41,138 bases of DNA from an uncultured Prevotella sp. (GTDB lineage: Bacteria; Bacteroidota; Bacteroidia; Bacteroidales; Bacteroidaceae): assembly GCA_900319905.1 (NCBI GenBank), contig ONQB01000028.1, positions 1-41,138 on the forward strand, given 5' to 3'. Of the stretch, positions 35,048-41,138 are shown in pieces. The first letter of the stretch is position 1. Every line of letters starts with the position of its first letter. Below the pieces are notes generated by a model. It did no database searches. It was not told where the DNA came from and saw nothing but the letters and a program-made list of their open reading frames with translations. The position numbers were made by a program, and so were the translations under genes.

Positions 35048-35836
35048 CTAAGTGAGCAAGATACCCGTGTAAATTCTGCCGGATGCGGCACCAAGACGAC
35101 GTGCCGAAAAGAAATCGCCGGCATGGTCAAAAGTGCAAATGGCGGCATCCTGAATATGAGTCGATGGAACGCCGGCGCCCATCAGCTGCAGTCGGTTGCA
35201 CAAAGGCAGGTCGATATGCCATTTTTCATAATGCTTGGCGATGGCTGCCATGTCGAAATGCTGCTTTTGGAAAGCATCATAGACCTCTTGTCCGACCTCG
35301 AAGTTCTTCAGTGAGATGCCTGGTCCAATGACCGCACGCAGCAGTCCAGGATTGGTGTCATAGACGGCCTGCATCTGCCTCACGGCTTTCTCTACAATGC
35401 GCTGCACCGTTCCACGCCAACCAGCATGCACGGCAGCCGCCGCATGATGCTCATCGTCGTAGAGCAACACCGGGATGCAGTCTGCCGTCGACACACCAAT
35501 GCAGACACCGCTCAGGCAGCTCATCACACCGTCGACACCATCAAGCCTTGCCGTACGTTGTCCAGGGTCAAGATGCATCAAAGCTTCATCGACGACAAGA
35601 CAACGGTCGCCATGAACCTGCCGGGGAAGGATGATGGCCTCATCGGAGATCCCCAACTCGCCCGCCAATGCCAAGCGGTTGGCCGACACAGCCTCTGCGG
35701 AATCTCCACAAAAAGGATTGATATTGAAAGTACCAAAGAGACCTTGGCTGACACCGCCATGGCGGGTCGTGGAGAAAGCAGACGCCACGGCCGATGACGA
35801 ACCTCCGAAGTCATAACGATGAAGCAACGGATTCAT
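35048..35836 (-). CDS. pgeF: PgeF/YfiH-family multicopper-oxidase-like protein
   Basis: Member of the DUF152/YfiH family (262 aa). In E. coli PgeF corrects peptidoglycan precursors in which Ser replaces L-Ala; related proteins have purine nucleosidase-like or laccase-like activity, so the exact reaction here is uncertain. The metal site is complete: His75 (RQVHGD), Cys120 (STADC) and His137 (VHAGWRG), and the GPGIS motif follows. The gene start overlaps the obg stop by four bases (ATGA), so translation is coupled. Having a peptidoglycan editing factor just before an M23 peptidase gene suggests a cell-wall link. Confidence 0.88.
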   Translation of the reverse strand: MNPLLHRYDFGGSSSAVASAFSTTRHGGVSQGLFGTFNINPFCGDSAEAVSANRLALAGELGISDEAIILPRQVHGDRCLVVDEALMHLDPGQRTARLDGVDGVMSCLSGVCIGVSTADCIPVLLYDDEHHAAAAVHAGWRGTVQRIVEKAVRQMQAVYDTNPGLLRAVIGPGISLKNFEVGQEVYDAFQKQHFDMAAIAKHYEKWHIDLPLCNRLQLMGAGVPSTHIQDAAICTFDHAGDFFSARRLGAASGRIYTGILLT

Positions 35837-37011
35837 GACTTGTCCTCCTCAGGATCGAATACTTCGTAATCGTCGAGGTCGTCAGCATCTTCCACCTCAT
35901 CCTCGTCAATCATCTCAATCTCGTCAGCATCCTCGTCGTGCATCTCCTGCTGGAAGATGCTCATATCCTTGTCTCTATGCACCAGCGTGTCAACCGTCGT
36001 GATCTCTTGTAGTTTGTTGCTCTCACTGTTGAGCTCACGCCACAGCACATCCTTCAGATTATCGAGTCCGTAACCCGTTACCGCCGAGATGAACACCACA
36101 GGCAGGTCAACGGGCAGCTCTTCCTTGAGCAGATCGATGAGCTCCTCATCGAGTAGATCGCATTTCGTCACAGCCAGCACACGATGCTTCTCCAGCAACT
36201 CAGGGTTGAACTTCCGCAATTCCTCGAGCAGCACCTCGTAGTCGTGTTTGATGTCATCAGTATCGCCAGGCACCATAAACAACAACAGTGAGTTGCGTTC
36301 AATGTGGCGCAAGAAGCGCAGTCCCAGTCCTTTACCCTCGCTGGCTCCTTCGATGATGCCGGGGATATCGGCCATGACGAAAGACTGTCCGTCGCGGTAG
36401 CTCACGATACCGAGCGATGGCTCAAGCGTGGTGAAAGGATAGTTGGCAATCTTAGGTTTGGCACTCGACAGTGCCGACAACAGCGTTGACTTACCGGCAT
36501 TGGGGAAGCCGACAAGACCGACATCGGCGAGCAGCTTCAATTCGAGAATCACTGTCATTTCCTGAGCAGGCTCACCAGGCTGCGCGAAACGGGGAGCCTG
36601 ACGGGTGGCGGTGCGGAACTGGAAGTTGCCCAGTCCGCCGCGTCCGCCCTTCAGCAGCACCACCTCCTGTCCGTCATAGGTGATGTCGCAAACGTACTTA
36701 CCGGTCTCCGCATCATAGACCACCGTACCGCAGGGCACGTCGATGTAAGCGTTCTTGCCATCCGTGCCGTGGCATTTGTCACGACCGCCATTGCCTCCGT
36801 GTTCGGCGAAGACATGCTTTTGATATTTCAGATGGAGCAACGTCCAATAATTGTGATTGCCCCTGAGGATAACGCTGCCACCGTCGCCACCGTCGCCACC
36901 GTCAGGACCGCCATTGGGCTGGTACTTGACATGACGGAGGTGCATGCTGCCACGGCCGCCCTTACCTGAGCGGCAGACAATACGTACGTAGTCTATGAAA
37001 TTGGATTCCAT
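35833..37011 (-). CDS. obg: Obg/CgtA GTPase
   Basis: Essential GTPase that binds the 50S ribosomal subunit and links ribosome assembly to growth. The 392-aa protein has the glycine-rich Obg domain (about 1-160, with [13 protein letters not shown]), the G domain (about 160-335; P-loop GFPNAGKST 168-176, [10 protein letters not shown] in switch II, TKCDLL for guanine), and a long acidic tail (about 360-392) rich in Asp/Glu. The tail is typical for the phylum. It lies 20 bases after adk and overlaps pgeF by four bases. Confidence 0.97.
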   Translation of the reverse strand: MESNFIDYVRIVCRSGKGGRGSMHLRHVKYQPNGGPDGGDGGDGGSVILRGNHNYWTLLHLKYQKHVFAEHGGNGGRDKCHGTDGKNAYIDVPCGTVVYDAETGKYVCDITYDGQEVVLLKGGRGGLGNFQFRTATRQAPRFAQPGEPAQEMTVILELKLLADVGLVGFPNAGKSTLLSALSSAKPKIANYPFTTLEPSLGIVSYRDGQSFVMADIPGIIEGASEGKGLGLRFLRHIERNSLLLFMVPGDTDDIKHDYEVLLEELRKFNPELLEKHRVLAVTKCDLLDEELIDLLKEELPVDLPVVFISAVTGYGLDNLKDVLWRELNSESNKLQEITTVDTLVHRDKDMSIFQQEMHDEDADEIEMIDEDEVEDADDLDDYEVFDPEEDKS

Positions 37012-37031
37012 GTAAAAAAGTAATGTGCTAA

Positions 37032-37604
37032 TTAAAGGCTGTCAATAACCTTGCAGATGTCCGCAAAGATACGGTCAAGCTCACCAAGGCCATTGATGTG
37101 ATAGTGAATACCCTCATTGCTGTACCAGTCGACCAGCGGGGCTGTCTGGTTGTGATACACCGTAAGACGCTTCTTGATGGTCTCGGCGTTGTCGTCGGAA
37201 CGGCCACTCTCCTGACCGCGCTTGATGAGACGCTTCATCAGCTCGTCCTCGGGGACATCAAGCTCAATCATGGCTGCCACCTTGTGGCCACGCTCTGCCA
37301 GCATCTTCTTCAGAGCCTCAGCCTGCGGAATGGTGCGGGGGAAGCCATCGAAGATGACGCCCTTATGGTCGGGACCGAAACTGTCATAGACATCAGCGAG
37401 GATGCTCACCATCAGGTCATCGGGAATGAGTTGACCATTGTCGATGTACGACTTGGCCGTCTTGCCCAGTTCGGTTCCCTTTTTGATCTGATCGCGCAGC
37501 ACATCACCCGTGGAAATGTGGCCGAAACCATACTTTGCAATCATCTTCTCACTCTGGGTGCCCTTGCCTGAACCAGGAGCACCGAAAATCACAATATTCT
37601 TCAT
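37032..37604 (-). CDS. adk: Adenylate kinase
   Basis: Catalyses ATP + AMP to 2 ADP in the cytoplasm. The 190-aa length and a short LID ([15 protein letters not shown]) mark a short-form enzyme without the zinc finger. Motifs: P-loop GAPGSGKGT (8-16), [10 protein letters not shown] for [14 protein letters not shown], and RRG...GRSDDN. It is second in hpt-adk-obg-pgeF, and is preceded by an 82-base folded spacer. Confidence 0.97.
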   Translation of the reverse strand: MKNIVIFGAPGSGKGTQSEKMIAKYGFGHISTGDVLRDQIKKGTELGKTAKSYIDNGQLIPDDLMVSILADVYDSFGPDHKGVIFDGFPRTIPQAEALKKMLAERGHKVAAMIELDVPEDELMKRLIKRGQESGRSDDNAETIKKRLTVYHNQTAPLVDWYSNEGIHYHINGLGELDRIFADICKVIDSL

Positions 37605-37630
37605 GATGTAATTAAAATGTAAATACTATC

Positions 37631-37686
37631 GAACCGACAGGGCACACCTGTCCCACCCTGCGTCTCCGCAGAGCCTAAGCCGGTTC
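37631..37686 (-). promoter_or_regulatory. Folded hpt-adk spacer (three-way junction)
   Basis: Outer arms GAACC/GGTTC (37631-37635, 37682-37686) enclose two hairpins: GACAGG-GCACA-CCTGTC (37636-37652) and CTGCG-TCTC-CGCAG (37658-37671). It begins right at the hpt stop. It could process or attenuate the mRNA or stabilise it; no U-tract follows closely on the minus strand. Confidence 0.5.
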
Positions 37687-38223
37687 TTACTCTACTAATG
37701 TATAAATATCTCTCAGATTGCGACCCTGCTGGTCATAATCAAGACCATAGCCGAGGATGAAGTCATTGGGAATTTCCATGGCCGCATACTCGATGTTGAG
37801 ATCCACCTGCAACTTGCCGGGCTTTACGAGCAACGTGCAAATGTGAAGCGACGCAGGCTCACGCGTGCCCAGCGTCTCCAACATGTGCTTCATGGTAAAG
37901 CCCGTGTCGACAATGTCTTCTACGATAACCACATGACGGTCTTTCAGACTCTCGTTGATGCCCACTACTTCCTTGACCTTTCCCGTTGACGTGGTACCCT
38001 CGTAGGAAGCAAGCTTCACAAACGAGATCTCACAGGGAATGGTAATGTTGCGCATCAGATCAGCGGCAAAAATAAACGAACCGTTGAGCACAGCTAAGAA
38101 CAGAGGGTTCTTACCGGCCATATCCGTGTTGAGTCGCTCTGCCACGGCCTTCACGCGCCGTTGGATCTCTTCTTCAGGAATAAACGTTCGAAACGTCTTA
38201 TCCTTCACCTTGACAATACCCAT
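37687..38223 (-). CDS. hpt: Hypoxanthine (guanine) phosphoribosyltransferase
   Basis: Purine salvage enzyme that joins hypoxanthine or guanine to PRPP; cytoplasmic. The 178-aa length is typical for bacterial HPRT. The PRPP loop VVIVEDIVDTGFT (about 98-110), the flexible-loop SYEGTTSTGKVK (about 73-84), and the FILGYGLDYDQQGRNL motif (about 155-170) are present. It is the first gene of the housekeeping cluster, with a -7 box 27-34 bases upstream and a divergent nnr gene. Confidence 0.95.
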   Translation of the reverse strand: MGIVKVKDKTFRTFIPEEEIQRRVKAVAERLNTDMAGKNPLFLAVLNGSFIFAADLMRNITIPCEISFVKLASYEGTTSTGKVKEVVGINESLKDRHVVIVEDIVDTGFTMKHMLETLGTREPASLHICTLLVKPGKLQVDLNIEYAAMEIPNDFILGYGLDYDQQGRNLRDIYTLVE

Positions 38224-38249
38224 AAAGCATTATTTTAATAAGAATAGTG

Positions 38250-38257
38250 CAAAATTA
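38250..38257 (-). promoter_or_regulatory. hpt promoter, -7 box
   Basis: Minus-strand TAATTTTG (38257-38250), 26 bases before the ATG. No good -33 TTTG was found. Confidence 0.55.
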
Positions 38258-38266
38258 CGAAAAAGA

Positions 38267-38299
38267 ATTGAAACTTTCCCTTTCTTTTCTGTATCTTTG
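38267..38299 (+). promoter_or_regulatory. nnr promoter
   Basis: TATCTTTG (38292-38299) with ATTG (38267-38270) 21 bases upstream; the ATG at 38329 is 29 bases downstream. Confidence 0.6.
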
Positions 38300-38328
38300 C
38301 ACTGATAAGTACATTATCTTTCTTAGAC

Positions 38329-39843
38329 ATGAAGATTTTCACCGCATCACAGCTCCACGAGCTTGACCAATATACCATTGAGAACGAGCCCGTCAAGAGC
38401 ATTGACCTGATGGAGCGCGCCGCCAAAGCGCTCACAGCAGCCATCATGGAAGAATGGACCGAGCACACGCCGGTCGTCGTGCTGGCCGGACCCGGCAACA
38501 ATGGTGGCGACGCACTGGCCGTAGCCAGGATGCTCGCCTTGGCCAACTACAAGGTGAGCGTATACCTTTTTAATATACACAACCATCTGTCGGAAGACTG
38601 CTCGGTCAACAAGCAACGTCTCATCGACATCAAACGCGTGCAGTTCACTGAAATCACGCTCAACTTCGAACCTCCCGAGTTGCAGCCCGGAACGCTGGTG
38701 GTGGACGGATTGTTTGGGACAGGCCTCAACAAACCGCTCATGGGCGGCTTTGCCTCCTTGGTCAAATATGTCAACCAAAGCCAGGCCAAGGTCGTAAGCA
38801 TCGATATTCCATCAGGACTGCTCAGCGAGGACAACACTTTCAACATCGGTTCCCATATCATGCGTGCCGACCTCACGCTGACCATTCAACAGAAGAAGCT
38901 GGCCATGCTGCTTGCCGACTGTCAGCAATACACCGGCCGCATCAAGGTAATAGACATACGCCTGAGCCCCGAGTATATCCGTAAGACCAGCGTACAGTAC
39001 GTCATTCAGGAGGAGAACGACTTCATCGGCCATCTCCGTCTGCGCGACGACTTTACTCATAAGGGTGCCATGGGTAATGCCCTGCTCATTGCCGGCAGCT
39101 ACGGCATGGCAGGGGCCGCCGTACTGGCCACCAAGGCTTGCCTAAGGAGTGGTGTGGGCAAGGTGACAGTGCACACCCCAAGACGCAACTACGACATCAT
39201 GCAGACCAGTGTCCCAGAAGCCGTGCTGCAGATGGATCATGAGGAGACCATCTTCTCCGACAGCGTGGAGAGCGAGGACTTCGATGCCGTGGGCATCGGT
39301 CCGGGACTCGGGCAGAACGAGAACACGGCCATAGCAGTCATCGGGCAGATCAGGCGCACCAAGTGCCCCGTTGTGCTCGATGCCGATGCGCTCAACATAC
39401 TGGCCAATCACCAGGCATGGCTGCAGCAATTGCCTCCCGGCGTGATTCTCACCCCGCATCCCAAAGAATTTGACCGTCTCATGGGCAGCGCCAGCGGCAG
39501 CTGCTATGAGCGACTGGCACGCGCCCGTCACATGGCCGAGCACCTGCAGTGCTACATCATCCTCAAAGGTCACTATTCGGCCTTCTGCATGCCCAACGGA
39601 CAAGTCGTGTTCAACCCTACGGGCAACAGCGGCATGGCAACAGCGGGAAGCGGCGACGTGCTGACCGGCATCATCACTGCCCTCCTGGCAAGAGGCTACA
39701 GCAAAACAGAGGCTTGCCAACTGGGCATGTACCTCCATGGGCTGGCAGGCGACATGGCTGCCAAGAAGATAGGCAAGGAGAGCCTCGTGGCCAGCGACAT
39801 CATCAGGTTCCTGCCTAAAGCCTTCATGCGACTGGAAGATTAA
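38329..39843 (+). CDS. nnr: Bifunctional NAD(P)H-hydrate epimerase/dehydratase
   Basis: Repairs damaged NAD(P)HX: the N-terminal YjeF_N domain (about 1-215) epimerises the R and S forms, and the C-terminal ribokinase-like domain (about 235-500) dehydrates the S form using ADP. Motifs: AGPGNNGGDALAVAR (53-67), VVSIDIPSGLLSED, GIGPGLGQNENT, VLDADALNIL, ILTPHPKEF, and NSGMATAGSGDVLTG (about 433-447). Length 504 aa matches the fused bacterial enzyme. The next gene starts 24 bases later, so they may be co-transcribed. Confidence 0.95.
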   Translation: MKIFTASQLHELDQYTIENEPVKSIDLMERAAKALTAAIMEEWTEHTPVVVLAGPGNNGGDALAVARMLALANYKVSVYLFNIHNHLSEDCSVNKQRLIDIKRVQFTEITLNFEPPELQPGTLVVDGLFGTGLNKPLMGGFASLVKYVNQSQAKVVSIDIPSGLLSEDNTFNIGSHIMRADLTLTIQQKKLAMLLADCQQYTGRIKVIDIRLSPEYIRKTSVQYVIQEENDFIGHLRLRDDFTHKGAMGNALLIAGSYGMAGAAVLATKACLRSGVGKVTVHTPRRNYDIMQTSVPEAVLQMDHEETIFSDSVESEDFDAVGIGPGLGQNENTAIAVIGQIRRTKCPVVLDADALNILANHQAWLQQLPPGVILTPHPKEFDRLMGSASGSCYERLARARHMAEHLQCYIILKGHYSAFCMPNGQVVFNPTGNSGMATAGSGDVLTGIITALLARGYSKTEACQLGMYLHGLAGDMAAKKIGKESLVASDIIRFLPKAFMRLED

Positions 39844-39867
39844 CAACAATCCCAAAAGATAAGTTTC

Positions 39868-40992
39868 ATGCAAAGTAATAGAATGGTAACTCCATACGAT
39901 CATAAGACAAGAGGCATTCATCGTCTCTGCTTCACAAACAGACCGGTCAAGCGTCTGCTAACACTTGCCTTGGCATTGGCGCCCTTCGCCATGCAGACAC
40001 AAGCGCAGAGCATCGAGGGCACAAGCTATTATCTGCCGAAAAACGGCATGCGCTTTACGGTGAAAGTGGAAAAGACACAATACAGGCCAGGAAGGCTCTG
40101 CCAATATGCAGAGCGCTATTTCAAGAAGCGAGTGGCCCAACAACCCAGCACAAGCTATCGCATCATCGGCATTGAAATAGACCCCATTGCTGTTCCCGAT
40201 ACCAGCAAGCATTTTACGCTGACCGTCGACAAGAAGCACTCCATAGGCAATGTCGCCACCACCAACGACGGACGTCTCCTGGCCATCAACGCCAAAGCAG
40301 AGGAAACAGATACGCCGAAACGCGTCTTTGTGCCAGCCAAAAGGCCGGAGCCGCTCAACCCGAACGACTACATGACCGAAGACATTCTCAACTCGGGCAG
40401 CATGGCAAAAATGGCAGAGTTGACAGCGAAGGAAATCTATGACATACGCGACAGCCGCAACCAACTGAGCCGCGGCGAGGCTGACAACCTGCCAAAGGAC
40501 GGTGCACAACTCAAACTCATGTACGACAACATGAACCGACAGGAAGAAGCGCTCACGCAACTCTTCTACGGTACCGAGAACAAAGACACCACGTGGACTT
40601 CGCTCAACTTCATTCCAACTAAAGAAGGAAGCAATATCCTGTTCCGCTTCTCAAAGCACTTCGGACTCGTTGACGACGACGATTTGAGCGGTGAGCCTTA
40701 CTACATCAACATCAAGGACCTGCACTCTGTAGCCATTCCGCAATCCACCGATGCCGATAAGAAGAAAGAGGATAAGAACGACATCGGACTGCGTGTAAGC
40801 AAGCCCAGCAATATCCGCGTTACCCTTACAGATGGCAAGAACATCATAAAGACCTACGAGATGAGTGCCGCACAATTCGGCAATGTGGAATCCATCAGCG
40901 GAGAGATGTTCGGCAAGAAGCAATCCTGCCAACTGCTCCTCGACCCTCTGACGGGTAGCGTGAAGGCCATCAAGGTGCTGACGACAGAGTAA
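39868..40992 (+). CDS. DUF4831-family secreted protein
   Basis: A 374-aa protein that I recognise as DUF4831, a Bacteroidota family of unknown function. The N-terminus is long: about 28 polar residues before the hydrophobic stretch LLTLALALAPFAMQTQA, then a likely cut near residue 47 and mature start QSIEGTSYYLPKNG. The start at 39868 lies 24 bases after nnr, and no Met closer to the hydrophobic part gives a good signal. The body has YYLPKNGM-FTV, a segment RPGRLCQYAERY, and AAQFGNVESISGEMF near the end, all beta/alpha mixed. It is probably periplasmic; no catalytic motif is visible. Confidence 0.82.
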   Translation: MQSNRMVTPYDHKTRGIHRLCFTNRPVKRLLTLALALAPFAMQTQAQSIEGTSYYLPKNGMRFTVKVEKTQYRPGRLCQYAERYFKKRVAQQPSTSYRIIGIEIDPIAVPDTSKHFTLTVDKKHSIGNVATTNDGRLLAINAKAEETDTPKRVFVPAKRPEPLNPNDYMTEDILNSGSMAKMAELTAKEIYDIRDSRNQLSRGEADNLPKDGAQLKLMYDNMNRQEEALTQLFYGTENKDTTWTSLNFIPTKEGSNILFRFSKHFGLVDDDDLSGEPYYINIKDLHSVAIPQSTDADKKKEDKNDIGLRVSKPSNIRVTLTDGKNIIKTYEMSAAQFGNVESISGEMFGKKQSCQLLLDPLTGSVKAIKVLTTE

Positions 40993-41046
40993 ATAGATGG
41001 CCGCCACTTAGTATCGTATTGTCCTAAATCAGTAAACATAAAAAAA

Positions 41047-41064
41047 GAGGCTGTGTCAAAAGTC
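41047..41064 (+). repeat. Possible end of a further inverted-repeat element
   Basis: GAGGCTGTGTCAAAAGTCC-like sequence matches the outer end of copy 3 (GAGGCTGTGTCA) and the TCAAAA of copies 1 and 2. The element would run beyond the window or be a short relative. Confidence 0.5.
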
Positions 41065-41095
41065 CATTTTGAGCCATCTTCGAATTTAACACATT

Positions 41096-41125
41096 AAAGC
41101 CCGAACTTTCACAAGCTCGGGCTTT
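41096..41125 (+). terminator. Terminator-like hairpin at window end
   Basis: Stem AAAGCCCGAACT/AGCTCGGGCTTT (one mismatch) with a 6-base loop, then GTTAT. It lies about 100 bases after the DUF4831 stop; the T-tract is weak. Confidence 0.55.
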
Positions 41126-41138
41126 GTTATGTCCCAAA

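Noticed and set aside
37631-37686. tRNA gene from the cloverleaf-like spacer between hpt and adk
   Set aside because: Only 56 bases, with no T-loop consensus, anticodon arm or CCA end; only a three-way fold remains.

Overview
The window reads as chromosomal DNA from a Bacteroidota bacterium, most likely Prevotellaceae. Three things support this: a SusC/SusD outer-membrane pair, many secreted glycoside hydrolases of Bacteroidota type, and recurrent promoters of the Bacteroidota form (TTTG about 19-22 bases upstream of TAnnTTTG) just ahead of many genes. Shine-Dalgarno sequences are not evident. By eye the coding DNA is moderately GC-rich for the phylum. The species cannot be fixed from the sequence alone. 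No rRNA, tRNA, CRISPR array, phage gene or transposase gene was seen.

Left part (1-10.5 kb): the 3' part of a GH115 alpha-glucuronidase gene and a GH2 beta-galactosidase on the plus strand; glutamine synthetase and a ComF-type phosphoribosyltransferase on the minus strand; then a nitrosative-stress operon (RIC di-iron repair protein and class I hybrid cluster protein) divergent from a LysR regulator. A 272-base gap between convergent genes (10.3-10.56 kb) holds a strongly folded element and an orphan promoter box.

Middle part (10.5-31.6 kb) is carbohydrate utilisation. A large DUF4450/six-hairpin glycosidase-like protein is divergent from susC-susD across an 862-base intergenic region. After a structured spacer come a thioredoxin lipoprotein and a Cys-rich MarR regulator. 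A minus-strand operon then carries xylulokinase, GH2, GH3 and a XylE-type xylose/H+ symporter. Upstream of it lie the wreck of a GH43 beta-xylosidase gene and an intact GH29 alpha-L-fucosidase. The set fits use of decorated xylan/hemicellulose: secreted enzymes trim oligosaccharides, SusCD imports glycans, XylE imports xylose and XylB phosphorylates xylulose. Xylose isomerase and a PUL regulator (HTCS, SusR or ECF sigma) are not in the window.

Right part (31.6-41.1 kb) is mostly housekeeping: a small SLKKLW-type putative regulator, a stand-alone AICAR transformylase, a minus-strand cluster hpt-adk-obg-pgeF-M23 peptidase, and plus-strand nnr plus a DUF4831 secreted protein.

The most unusual content is between genes. 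There are three copies of a 56-39-56 bp inverted-repeat element (MITE-like), each 0-21 bases past a stop codon, and a possible fourth end at the window edge. There are also a 22-bp tandem array, a 9-bp/27-bp tandem array, several folded spacers, and a heavily deleted GH43 pseudogene. I see no convincing new multi-gene system. The best leads are the dispersed hairpin element, the orphan structured locus at 10.37-10.54 kb and the LysR/ric-hcp arrangement.
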